64,000 nt of DNA from positions 1-64,000 of the forward strand of contig AEMJ01000164.1 of assembly GCA_000166735.2 (NCBI GenBank), read 5' to 3'. The first letter of the stretch is position 1. Each line of letters begins with the position of its first letter. Under the pieces are notes generated by a model. That model did not search any database, had not been told where the DNA came from, and was given only the letters and a program-made list of their open reading frames with translations. The position numbers were made by a program, and so were the translations under genes. Of this stretch, positions 55,332 through 63,138 are shown piece after piece. Source of the stretch: Leuconostoc inhae KCTC 3774 (GTDB lineage Bacteria; Bacillota; Bacilli; Lactobacillales; Lactobacillaceae).

Positions 55332-56996
55332 TCACATCAATTTTTCCACTTTGTCTGTGGGTTTATTCGCATCACGACTAGCAACAATCTGATTAAATTG
55401 ATCTAGACTAGTCACCGTTTCACTGAATTTATCTTGTAATAGGTTTCGTGAGCGTTGCATTGTCTCAATCTCTTTTTCAATCAAAACCAAATTCACCTCA
55501 CTGTCTTCCATAAGGTCACCCATCATAATTTTTTTGGCGACTTGATTCAACGCAATTATTTTGTCATCTAATTCTTTCAATTTATTTTTTGCGTGACTAA
55601 CCGCTTGGTTTAACTTTTCGTAAGCTGTCTCAACTTGCTTGCCATCTGTCACACCTTGATCAGCCAGAAAATTAATTGCCCCCATTAGTTCATTAACAGT
55701 AGTCAGTAGTGGCTCCTTCTTGAGTGGTACTGTGCCGTTATACAGACTCAATTGTTTCACTAATGCTTCTCCTGTGAGATATTTATTTTTATCGGTTCTC
55801 TCACCGTCCATAAAATAGAAATAATCTTTTTGCTTGATATAAAAGGCAAAATTGCCATCCTCTAACTGATCAACTTTAAATCCAGGGACAAATAATGTCC
55901 CGTTTTTACCCACACCAAATTCAACTTTAACATACACACCCCGCCGTGATTCTGACTCAATTTGCCATGGTTCTACCGTTAATTGATAATCAAAATCATT
56001 TTGTATTGTCTCAACTTTTTCGACATAATTACTCACGCAATCTGCCGTACTAATTTTCGGATTCCCTGCGATTGTTTTTTTGATTTCTGCCAAATTGTAT
56101 TTATCGGGCTGCTTTTTTGATAACGATCGGCCTCTCGTATTTTTGATTTGCGGTTCATCTAACAGTTTGTACGTTGCCCATTTTTTTGAGAAATCGACGG
56201 CTAGGTTCAAGGCGGCGGCTTTAGTTTTTAAGTCATCAATATCACGACTGCATTTTAAAAGATGATCTAATCGCTGTTTGATTTTACTTTTATAGCGTGA
56301 TTCTGCCTGCCAAACTGTATATTTTTGATGAGTATTTTTAGGGGACTTTTCAATAATTTTTGCCCCATACTTGGCCGCAATACGATCTGATATTTGCGTG
56401 GCTGCCTCATAAGATAAATCTTTGGTTTTGCCATTTTTAGAATGAATTATTTTCCAGTTAAAGGCCTTACCCGTGACCATATTAGTTGAATTGAAGACAA
56501 TATGATTATGAATGTGGTCTTGATCCACATGCGTAGCAATGACAAATTCATGATCTCCATCAGTTAATTCCATCACTGTTTGCCGACCAATCTCGTGAAT
56601 TTGTTCGGGTGTTAACTCATCTTCTGGTGAAAAGGACTGCACTAAATGATGTGCCAACACCGCATTGTTTTTCTCTAATGCGCTACGCTCAAAAATTAAA
56701 TTTCCTGTTGCTAAATCAACATCATAGTCTGTGCCGGTTTTCCTAGCTTGTATTTCTTTGGTTTGTAAAAATTCTTCATCAGCGTTCTCTACATCAATAA
56801 TATGATATCCCGAAACTAATTTTCTGCCAATTGTTTTTTGATCATTCACAATATATGGAAAAATATTTTTCAAATGGTCACTGATTGGATCCTCTGCTAG
56901 GTCAGCGATGCTTGTTTTCTGATCATCTTCTGAATAGTTTTTTAGATTTCTAATATGTGCCATCGTGTGCACATTATGATGTTTAACATAGACCAT
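55332..56996 (-). CDS. mobA: MobA relaxase (MOBP-like)
   Basis: A 554-residue relaxase that nicks oriT and leads the strand during transfer. The metal-binding three-histidine motif is HVDQDHIHNHIVFN (residues about 178-191), preceded by FVIAT; a tyrosine such as the one in KNYSEDD or GYHIID near the N-terminus would be the nucleophile. The C-terminal 150 residues are helical and coiled-coil-like. The ATG overlaps the mobC stop (TAATG), so the two are coupled. Base composition is like its neighbours. Confidence 0.9.
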   Translation of the reverse strand: MVYVKHHNVHTMAHIRNLKNYSEDDQKTSIADLAEDPISDHLKNIFPYIVNDQKTIGRKLVSGYHIIDVENADEEFLQTKEIQARKTGTDYDVDLATGNLIFERSALEKNNAVLAHHLVQSFSPEDELTPEQIHEIGRQTVMELTDGDHEFVIATHVDQDHIHNHIVFNSTNMVTGKAFNWKIIHSKNGKTKDLSYEAATQISDRIAAKYGAKIIEKSPKNTHQKYTVWQAESRYKSKIKQRLDHLLKCSRDIDDLKTKAAALNLAVDFSKKWATYKLLDEPQIKNTRGRSLSKKQPDKYNLAEIKKTIAGNPKISTADCVSNYVEKVETIQNDFDYQLTVEPWQIESESRRGVYVKVEFGVGKNGTLFVPGFKVDQLEDGNFAFYIKQKDYFYFMDGERTDKNKYLTGEALVKQLSLYNGTVPLKKEPLLTTVNELMGAINFLADQGVTDGKQVETAYEKLNQAVSHAKNKLKELDDKIIALNQVAKKIMMGDLMEDSEVNLVLIEKEIETMQRSRNLLQDKFSETVTSLDQFNQIVASRDANKPTDKVEKLM

Positions 56997-57349
56997 TACT
57001 CATGCGCCTTTCTGATTTCTCCCTTTAATTTATCAGCTACTAATTGCGACAAATCTTTGATTGCATCTGTCATTTCTTGAACGTCCAAACTTGAAATATC
57101 TTCAAAGGAGTTGGCCAACTTGGCCAGTTGATTGATGTTATTGCCGATACGATGTACCTCACTATTTAAATGATACAAATCACTGTAATCTACAAAGACA
57201 ACTTCTTTGGTAAGCAAGGAAATACGTGCATAATTCTGAAAATTTTTAAACGGGCTAGCTTTAATTTTATTTTCTAAATACGTACTCTCCTCCTGATTAA
57301 ACCTAATGATTTTTTGAATAGGTCTTTTTAATTTTTGTTTGTTTTCCAC
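56996..57349 (-). CDS. mobC: MobC-type mobilization accessory protein
   Basis: About 117 residues if started at GTG 57349, where AGGGAG lies 9 bases upstream; the open frame extends further to a TTG within the hairpin-rich oriT region. The centre (FKNFQNYARISLLTK) and the tail (VHRIGNNINQLAKLANSF) match the MobC family, which binds oriT and helps the relaxase. It is coupled to mobA. Confidence 0.88.
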   Translation of the reverse strand: MENKQKLKRPIQKIIRFNQEESTYLENKIKASPFKNFQNYARISLLTKEVVFVDYSDLYHLNSEVHRIGNNINQLAKLANSFEDISSLDVQEMTDAIKDLSQLVADKLKGEIRKAHE

Positions 57350-57539
57350 TTTCTTAGGCTCCCTATTTTTTAGTTGGGGATTGGGGCAACGCCCCAAATA
57401 TTAGTTAAACCCACCGTGATTATTTGCGGGGAGTTTAACTAAAAAACGTGAGATGATATCATCTCACTATGCTTGCAAAAAGAAATTTTACCTTTTTTGG
57501 ATAATCCTTTGTCACTATATCTGATTATTTTTTGTTTTT
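57350..57539. other. Candidate origin of transfer (oriT)
   Basis: Directly upstream of mobC-mobA lie three structured elements: GGGGCAACGCCCC (57383-57395), an interrupted pair AGTTAAAC/GTTTAACT (about 57403-57440), and the perfect 20-base palindrome GTGAGATGATATCATCTCAC (57449-57468), followed by TATGCTTGCA. Position and structure fit oriT; the nick site cannot be read from sequence alone. Confidence 0.55.
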
Positions 57540-57809
57540 TTATTGCTCATACACTGCAAAAAAATGATCCATCAGTTGATCAAAATCATTTTCCAATGTC
57601 ATCTCATCCAACAATTTAATCACTGCTTTATATGGCCCATAATCCATTTCGATACCTAATCCGTGCAGGTCGTTAGTATAGTTAACTAACAACACCCGCA
57701 ATTGTTTTCGTTTAATATTTAATAATTCTTGGCGAATTTCTGGCTGTTCACTAGCCGAGTCCTTTAACATCACTTGGCCTAAAACATAAAATATTTCTTC
57801 ATTTTTCAT
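57540..57809 (-). CDS. Small acidic protein of unknown function
   Basis: An 89-residue, mostly helical and acidic protein (MKNEEIFYVLGQVMLKDSAS to MDHFFAVYEQ). I recognise no domain. GAGGA lies before the ATG. It lies between the antirestriction gene and the oriT region on the same strand; small acidic proteins at this place in conjugative elements are sometimes DNA mimics, but nothing here proves that. Confidence 0.6.
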   Translation of the reverse strand: MKNEEIFYVLGQVMLKDSASEQPEIRQELLNIKRKQLRVLLVNYTNDLHGLGIEMDYGPYKAVIKLLDEMTLENDFDQLMDHFFAVYEQ

Positions 57810-57876
57810 GACTAGTCATCCTCTTTTTTATGCAATCTATTCTTAAATCCCTGCAACCTTTTTTCCAAACTATGCG

Positions 57877-59187
57877 TTACAGGCTGGTCACTTTTGGGTG
57901 AGCTTTCTCCTGGCTTTTTGATGGCATGTTGTTTGATAAGTCAGTTTTTATAGTCGCTACACGCGCATCAAATTTATTATTTGGTTGTGCCAATTGGTAA
58001 ATTTTTTCAAGTTTAACATCAATCTCTGAGATCAATTGTTGCGCTTCTTTTGTAATTGTTGCCAAACTATCTTCAAACACTTCAATCTGTTGTCCACCAT
58101 TTGTCCAACTCGCTAAGTAACCAAATGAAAAATCTGATGAATCAATGCCTAAATGATTTGTCACAATATACGCTACTGCTTCGGCTTCAAATTCTTGTTT
58201 CGCGTAACTTTGACTACCAAAACGTGCTTGAGAATCATGATGCAACCGCGCATGAATTGTTTCATGAATTAATGTCTTAATGGTTTGTTGTTGTCCCATG
58301 CCAGGCCGAATTAAAATCAACTCTCGTGCTGGTATAAAACACCCATTAGCATCATCAGACAGCTCATCTACTCTAGCAAAAATGACTTCGCTTGATGTTA
58401 ATTCAGATAGTGACTTGAACAAGTCCTTAAACTGTTGTGGCTGGCTAAGATTATCTGTTAACTCATAGATTGGCTTAGGTAAGTCTCTGCCCGTCGTCTG
58501 TGATACATCAAATACTGGTGTGAGATGAAATTTTGTAAACGTAATCGCCTGACCTGTTTCATCTTTAAGCGGCTTTCCTTGGTCATCTTTTTTAGTCAAT
58601 TTCATTGGTGCATACACATAAATTGCTTTTGCACCTTTTGAGACTTTCCGGCCTAAATCTTGCCACTTTTTGAAACTAGCGACATGTCTTGCTTCATGAT
58701 TTTGAGCCAAAATCAACGTATTATTTTTACTAGAATATTTGTGAAAACGTGCCACGAAATTTAAATACTGTTTAAAATCATCGCTCTTTAAATATTTTTT
58801 GATGCCTGTTTTGAGATGATCTGCTAAAGCTGAATAATCTTTATTTTTAATGGTTGCTTGAATTTCTTTTTGCTTAGCAACTTGCTCGTAATAAACCCTT
58901 GTTTCGGGATAACGTTCTTGAATAGTTGCCATAATAGCAGCAATCGCTTTTGCGGGCATTGTGCCTTCATTCCCATTCCAGACGTATACAGGTTCCTCCT
59001 TTGTAGCCGCATCTCCCGTCCATCGGCGAATGCTAATGTGGCCTCTATCATCAGGTGATTCATCAACGACTAAAGAATTATTATCAAACAACGTCAACGT
59101 GTCATAACCATCTGACTGAACAAATTTTGTGACTTCGTTCAATAATTCATCATGATTAGTGTCTGTTTTATGCTCAAACTCATTCAA
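57877..59187 (-). CDS. ArdC-like antirestriction / LtrC-type protein
   Basis: The roughly 436-residue product has an ArdC-type single-strand DNA-binding segment (FVARFHKYSSKNNTLILAQN, then KWQDLGRKVSKGAKAI, residues about 143-185) and a zinc-metallopeptidase-like motif IHETIHARLHH near residue 312. ArdC-type proteins protect incoming single-stranded DNA during transfer. The only available start is TTG 59187 with no ribosome site. With one more base in the T6 run near 59199 (plus strand), the frame would open into the upstream gene, so the true N-terminus is uncertain. Confidence 0.75.
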   Translation of the reverse strand: MNEFEHKTDTNHDELLNEVTKFVQSDGYDTLTLFDNNSLVVDESPDDRGHISIRRWTGDAATKEEPVYVWNGNEGTMPAKAIAAIMATIQERYPETRVYYEQVAKQKEIQATIKNKDYSALADHLKTGIKKYLKSDDFKQYLNFVARFHKYSSKNNTLILAQNHEARHVASFKKWQDLGRKVSKGAKAIYVYAPMKLTKKDDQGKPLKDETGQAITFTKFHLTPVFDVSQTTGRDLPKPIYELTDNLSQPQQFKDLFKSLSELTSSEVIFARVDELSDDANGCFIPARELILIRPGMGQQQTIKTLIHETIHARLHHDSQARFGSQSYAKQEFEAEAVAYIVTNHLGIDSSDFSFGYLASWTNGGQQIEVFEDSLATITKEAQQLISEIDVKLEKIYQLAQPNNKFDARVATIKTDLSNNMPSKSQEKAHPKVTSL

Positions 59188-59192
59188 TTGTT

Positions 59193-59738
59193 CTAAATCT
59201 TTTTTAAACTTTCATCCATGTGTTTTGACTCTCTTTCTTTAATTTTGTAGGGAACAACCTGACCTTCTAATCCAAAAATATCTACCCTTTGTCCCAGTAA
59301 TCGCTCAATACCATCAGGGTAAAAAGGCACCGTACTCATCACAATATTGGGATGATGACTTGATAATTGCAGAATTCGTTTTGTATAATCAATAAATTGT
59401 TGTTCCAAAACTCCTAAATTTTCTTCAATAAATTGATATTGCTGAGCTGGCATTGTATTTCTAATATCTAACAACGCCATTTCTTCGGAAATAAAAACAG
59501 ATTTTTGTAGATTTAATCCCGGTCTCTGTAAGTGCGGATTGTGATTTTCAAATGGGGTCTCAAATATGCCATCTTTAGGTGCTTTAAGTGATAGTTTGCC
59601 TTCCAAAGGAATAAACCAATTTGTATTTTCATCAAAAATACCGACGTATAGTCGATTATTTTTCTCATCAAACTGATTTGAACCTGTACGTACTTTTTCC
59701 TCCGCCAAAAACTGAGGATTTAAATATTTGACTTTCAT
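59193..59738 (-). CDS. ToxN/AbiQ-like protein
   Basis: A 181-residue protein whose order of elements follows type III toxins of the ToxN/AbiQ family: an early YVGIFDENTNWFIPLEGK (compare FIGI...KYLAPL), then GLNLQKSVFISEEMALLDI (compare GLINLKFMIPI...SLLDL), then two helices. GGAG precedes the ATG. A short structured leader separates it from an upstream terminator, the usual place of the RNA antitoxin, but no tandem repeats are seen. Resemblance is by eye; a housekeeping role in the element is the main alternative. Confidence 0.45.
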   Translation of the reverse strand: MKVKYLNPQFLAEEKVRTGSNQFDEKNNRLYVGIFDENTNWFIPLEGKLSLKAPKDGIFETPFENHNPHLQRPGLNLQKSVFISEEMALLDIRNTMPAQQYQFIEENLGVLEQQFIDYTKRILQLSSHHPNIVMSTVPFYPDGIERLLGQRVDIFGLEGQVVPYKIKERESKHMDESLKKI

Positions 59739-59763
59739 CTACTTTCTCCATATAATTTAGTTA

Positions 59764-59828
59764 GAATCCAAGTTGGTACAAGCAGCAGATGCTTAGAAGT
59801 CTGTCTTAGATTAGGCCATTGGATTCCT
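59764..59828 (-). ncRNA. Structured leader before the ToxN/AbiQ-like gene
   Basis: On the minus strand GGAATCCAA and TTGGATTC close a loop of about 46 bases that contains a small hairpin AAGCATCTGCTGCTT. It starts shortly after a terminator and ends about 25 bases before the start codon. It could be a single-unit antitoxin RNA or a translational control element. Confidence 0.4.
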
Positions 59829-59850
59829 TTTTATTGCCTTTAATATAAAT

Positions 59851-59883
59851 AAAAGCACCCAAACATTATTTTTGGGTGCTTTT
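59851..59883 (-). terminator. Terminator upstream of the ToxN-like gene
   Basis: AAAAGCACCCAAA pairs perfectly with TTTGGGTGCTTTT around a 7-base loop, with T residues on the minus strand. It follows the coiled-coil protein gene. Confidence 0.88.
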
Positions 59884-59906
59884 TTGCTAGGTAATGTTTA
59901 ATTTTA

Positions 59907-60164
59907 TTAAAGACTAAGCCCTCTACCTCGCGTGTCTTCAGGAGTTGATGATGATTTTCCAACCATTGATTTCAACTGTTGATTTTCTTCTTTCAATCTC
60001 GTCAATTGTAATGATAGTCTCTTATTGTCATCACAAGCCGCAACATATTTATCCTGCCATAACTGTACTTCTTGTTGCTTTAACGTTCTATCATTTTGCG
60101 CTTTTATAATAAATTGCTGAAGGATGTCGACCGATTGTCTAGCACTTTGCTCTGTGCTGCTCAT
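59907..60164 (-). CDS. Coiled-coil small protein
   Basis: An 85-residue hydrophilic protein; residues about 10-68 are heptad-rich (TLKQQEVQLWQDKYVAACDD, then RLKEENQQLKSMV), so it probably forms a coiled-coil dimer. No family is recognised. It begins 13 bases after the preceding membrane-anchored coil protein, suggesting that the two interact. No strong ribosome site is seen, so translation may be coupled. Confidence 0.55.
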   Translation of the reverse strand: MSSTEQSARQSVDILQQFIIKAQNDRTLKQQEVQLWQDKYVAACDDNKRLSLQLTRLKEENQQLKSMVGKSSSTPEDTRGRGLSL

Positions 60165-60176
60165 CTGATTGAGATG

Positions 60177-60449
60177 TTACCGATCTTCCGCCATCCGCTC
60201 CTTAATATTTTCCACAACAGCACTAATGTTTTGAACTCGTAATGCCTGATCACTACTAATACTGTGTTGTAACTCTAATATTCTGACGTGATCCTGTGCT
60301 AAATCCCTCATGCCCACTTTAATAGTCCCAAGGTCTTTATCAATACTCTTATTGTTCCGAGTCATTGTAACAAATATACTGACACTGGTTGCTAAACTGC
60401 CAATAATTGCGACTAATTGTACCCAACTCATAAGACTATATTCTCCCAT
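60177..60449 (-). CDS. Single-helix membrane protein with coiled coil
   Basis: A 90-residue protein with one N-terminal membrane helix (WVQLVAIIGSLATSVSIFVTM, residues 9-29) and a helical, charged C-terminus. It looks like a small membrane anchor of the kind found in phage and conjugative elements (holin-like or DUF2730-like). GGAGG precedes the ATG. The AAGTAG repeat cluster lies 40-70 bases upstream, so it is one of the three genes sharing that element. Confidence 0.6.
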   Translation of the reverse strand: MGEYSLMSWVQLVAIIGSLATSVSIFVTMTRNNKSIDKDLGTIKVGMRDLAQDHVRILELQHSISSDQALRVQNISAVVENIKERMAEDR

Positions 60450-60484
60450 ATTTTAATACCTCCTATTCTACCTTGACTTCGATT

Positions 60485-60525
60485 AATTTTAAAAGTAGAA
60501 ATTTCTACTTTTCTACTTCACTACT
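60485..60525. repeat. AAGTAG repeat cluster, copy A
   Basis: Minus strand: AAAGTAG, TG, AAGTAGAAAAGTAG, AAAT, then the inverse TTCTACTTTT. It lies just upstream of the gene starting at 60449 and shares its core with copies at 61938 and 63097. Confidence 0.75.
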
Positions 60526-60537
60526 TTGGATGCTGCA

Positions 60538-60972
60538 TTATTTTCTTGTTATCTCTCTAAGATTATCACTGTTACGCTTTTCTCCGAAATACGCTTTATA
60601 GAGTAACGGCCGTTTCTTTTTTTGATTTGCCAAAAAATCATCAAAATTTGCCTGACCTCTATACCTTTCAAACATGAACTCTGCATTATACATCAAAAAA
60701 TCATCACATTTAGCCACTTCACTCTGAGACATTCTAGAATGAAGAATAGCCAGATCTTTATCTAACTGCTCTAACGTTCTCACAAAGTAGTTTGTATTTT
60801 TTAAACAACGTGATCCTCGAAATGCTTGTACATAGTTAATCCTAAAGCGTGATGACAATCGAATTTCATCAGGTAATTGATCAATATTCAGTTGTCCTTC
60901 GATTAATTGTCTGCCAATTATTGTCTGATAAATTGATAATAATTTATCTTTACGTGTTTCAATATTATTCAT
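60538..60972 (-). CDS. Element protein, 140-residue family, copy 1
   Basis: A 144-residue helical protein. It is a clear paralogue of the product of 61502-61915: both begin with a helix around YQ.II.R.LIEGQ.NID.LP, then IR.SSRF..NYV.A.RGSR and FVRTL...DKD, and both end KKRPLLY.AYFG with small changes. The spacing of charged helices recalls small DNA-binding or replication-control proteins, but I recognise no family. GGAGG precedes the ATG. Confidence 0.65.
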   Translation of the reverse strand: MNNIETRKDKLLSIYQTIIGRQLIEGQLNIDQLPDEIRLSSRFRINYVQAFRGSRCLKNTNYFVRTLEQLDKDLAILHSRMSQSEVAKCDDFLMYNAEFMFERYRGQANFDDFLANQKKKRPLLYKAYFGEKRNSDNLREITRK

Positions 60973-61061
60973 TTCTTCCTCCTATGAAAACAGCTAATCC
61001 TAGCTTTTGATTTTCAGCCATTCATTCTGTGCTATCTGCGACATTGCAAGTGTCTTGAATC

Positions 61062-61092
61062 AAAAAACAACCTCAAAAAAGAAGTTGTTTTT
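61062..61092 (-). terminator. Terminator after the GNAT gene
   Basis: AAAAACAAC pairs with GTTGTTTTT around a 12-base loop; T residues follow on the minus strand. Confidence 0.65.
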
Positions 61093-61128
61093 GTCATGAT
61101 TAAATGGTTATTAGTGCCTTTCATGCGC

Positions 61129-61584
61129 TCAGATATGGCTGTGCCCCTTATTTGTATAAAGTTGCTTCTCTATTTTTCTGTCTTTAAAACAAAACCCAAA
61201 TTTCTCGTAGATATGATTCCGACGTGCAAAATTAGTATCATCTTGTTCATCAATTTCAGCTAGGTAGCCAGACAACCTTATCTGTTCACACTTTAAGCTA
61301 TACAAATAGTCCAACAGTATTCTCATCAAGACTGTGCCATAACCTTGATTGACTCGTTTAACTATAAAATCATGAATTTCTAATTCTATCAATATTTCTG
61401 TTCTATTTACAACCTCTATCTCCAGATTCCCCATCTTATTCGACATCGTACTAGAAGTATTGCCGTTAAAAATTTCAACATAAATCATTCCCATAATCTC
61501 TTCAACAGTTATCACCACTGGTTCGCCCGAAGTAAGCGTTGTATAATAGTGGTCGTTTCCTTTGCTGTTTTGCCAAATAGTCAT
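61129..61584 (-). CDS. GNAT-like acetyltransferase
   Basis: About 151 residues if started at ATG 61584. The acetyl-CoA loop is seen as VNQGYGTVLMRILLDYL, and the end NHIYEKFGFCFKDRKIEK is the usual last strand and helix of the GNAT fold. The start lies inside the upstream gene, overlapping it out of frame by about 83 bases; an inner ATG near 61496 with GAAGAG upstream is the alternative. The acceptor is unknown; acetylating toxins and ribosomal-protein acetylases share this fold. Confidence 0.65.
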   Translation of the reverse strand: MTIWQNSKGNDHYYTTLTSGEPVVITVEEIMGMIYVEIFNGNTSSTMSNKMGNLEIEVVNRTEILIELEIHDFIVKRVNQGYGTVLMRILLDYLYSLKCEQIRLSGYLAEIDEQDDTNFARRNHIYEKFGFCFKDRKIEKQLYTNKGHSHI

Positions 61585-61915
61585 CGTAATCCGCCATTTC
61601 TCTGTATATTTCAAACATTTGTCTTACATTATACATCAAAAAATCATCATATTTATTGGCTTCTTCTAACGACACATCTGTCCTAATTTGCTCGATATCC
61701 TTGTCCATCCTAATAAGTGTGCGGACAAATAACTTTGCACTTGAAGGATCACGCGATCCTCTAACAGCACGGACATAATTCACATAAAACCGAGATGATA
61801 TTCTAATCGCTTCCGGTAACTCATCTATATTAATCTGGCCTTCAATTAACAATCTATCAATGATTTTTTGATAACTAGTCAATAAGTCATCATCATTGAT
61901 TCTAATGCAACTCAT
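61502..61915 (-). CDS. Element protein, 140-residue family, copy 2
   Basis: A 137-residue paralogue of the protein at 60538-60972, with about half of the residues the same by eye over the full length and the same ending RPLLYNAYFG. AGGAGG precedes the ATG. Unlike copy 1, it lies directly behind an AAGTAG repeat cluster. Two diverged copies separated by a GNAT gene suggest an old tandem duplication within the element. Function unknown. Confidence 0.65.
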   Translation of the reverse strand: MSCIRINDDDLLTSYQKIIDRLLIEGQINIDELPEAIRISSRFYVNYVRAVRGSRDPSSAKLFVRTLIRMDKDIEQIRTDVSLEEANKYDDFLMYNVRQMFEIYREMADYDDYLAKQQRKRPLLYNAYFGRTSGDNC

Positions 61916-61935
61916 TATTTTCCTCCTAAGTGTGA

Positions 61936-61973
61936 TTTAAAAAGTAGAAAACACTACTTTTCTACTTTTTCAT
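61936..61973. repeat. AAGTAG repeat cluster, copy B
   Basis: Minus strand: AAAAAGTAGAAAAGTAG, TG, then the inverse TTTTCTACTTTTT. It lies upstream of the gene starting at 61915 and covers the stop of the next gene. Confidence 0.75.
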
Positions 61974-63083
61974 TTGCTGGTCTTCATTCGTTTCTTGTTG
62001 AATCGCTTCAATCAAGTCACGCGTCACAGGCTCATCAATATTTTGTAGTCGTAACCCTAATTCAATTGATACCCAGTCATCACTGTTTAATAATTTTCGA
62101 GTCTGTTCAATTTCTTTACCAACAAATTGCTCACGATCAACTGTAAATTGCTGTGCCACATCATTCTCACGATTATATATTTTTAACTCAGTGAGACTGC
62201 CACGATAATAAGCCCCAATAGCGTGTTCCAAATAATCATTAATATGTGATAAATCAGTTTCTCGTGTCAGAGAAGCTGATTTTTCATACACATAATACAA
62301 TTGCCATTGCTCACTTGGATGATAACCAACTACCTCATGTGTTATTAACTCTAAGCTGGCTATCCCTAAGATGTCATTGATTGCGGAAATGTTATCAGAT
62401 GACAACCCACCTTCACGCAAACTGTTTCCAAATGACTGATCCTGCCATTGTTCTCCCAATAAACGATTAAGTCCGGTTATCATGCCATCACGCTGTTCAC
62501 GTGGATGTTCTGCTAGCAGTGTTACCAATCGACTACCTTCTGACTCAGGATAACGATAATCACTTAACAAGTAATCATCAAAATATGGTTCTGCCTGCCA
62601 GTCACTATTTTCTAATACGGCTAATGACTCATTAAATGGATTATAAGCGATTGGTTCACGACCATTTGATACGACTTCTGTTGTTAATTGTTCAATTGAT
62701 TTCATTAGATTTGTTCTCTGTTCTTTAAATTGTTGCTGCCCACTTGCTTGTAGGCGTTCAAAATGTGCGCGTGAAATTTCGATTGGCTGTGCCATGATTT
62801 CTGCTTCCGTACGTTCATAAGAAAAGAAATAATGCGCGACTGTTTTAAACTCTGAATAGCTCATCAATCGTACTGCTTCTGATACGAATAACGTATCAAA
62901 TTCTGGTCGTTCCTCTCTGACTAAAAACAATAACTGATCAATAATGTCTGTTTGCAGCACCTTCTCTAAAATGTCAGGCGCTGCTTTTAATATCGCTTCT
63001 CGTGCGCCCTGAAAATACCCCACATTGAGGGCACCTTCATCTACAATTCGCTTTTTTAATGCTTTAATTTCTTTTTGATTCAT
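61962..63083 (-). CDS. Large element protein of unknown function
   Basis: A 373-residue hydrophilic, acidic protein starting MNQKEIKALKKRIVDEGALN at 63083, where GGAG lies 9 bases upstream. Two halves are apparent: a helical N-terminal part with repeated acidic helices, and a C-terminal part with beta segments (WQLYYVYEKSASLTRETD, then GSLTELKIYNRENDVAQQF). I recognise no domain. It follows the Toprim gene and sits behind copy C of the AAGTAG cluster, so it may belong to the replication or partition part of the element. Confidence 0.6.
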   Translation of the reverse strand: MNQKEIKALKKRIVDEGALNVGYFQGAREAILKAAPDILEKVLQTDIIDQLLFLVREERPEFDTLFVSEAVRLMSYSEFKTVAHYFFSYERTEAEIMAQPIEISRAHFERLQASGQQQFKEQRTNLMKSIEQLTTEVVSNGREPIAYNPFNESLAVLENSDWQAEPYFDDYLLSDYRYPESEGSRLVTLLAEHPREQRDGMITGLNRLLGEQWQDQSFGNSLREGGLSSDNISAINDILGIASLELITHEVVGYHPSEQWQLYYVYEKSASLTRETDLSHINDYLEHAIGAYYRGSLTELKIYNRENDVAQQFTVDREQFVGKEIEQTRKLLNSDDWVSIELGLRLQNIDEPVTRDLIEAIQQETNEDQQMKK

Positions 63084-63096
63084 GTTCAACTTCTCC

Positions 63097-63138
63097 ATGT
63101 AGAAACGTCCACTTTTCTACTTCTCTACTTTTCTACCG
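63097..63138. repeat. AAGTAG repeat cluster, copy C
   Basis: Minus strand: GGTAGAAAAGTAG, AG, AAGTAGAAAAGTGG, ACG, then the inverse TTTCTAC. It overlaps the stop of the Toprim gene and the leader of the 373-residue gene. Confidence 0.75.
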
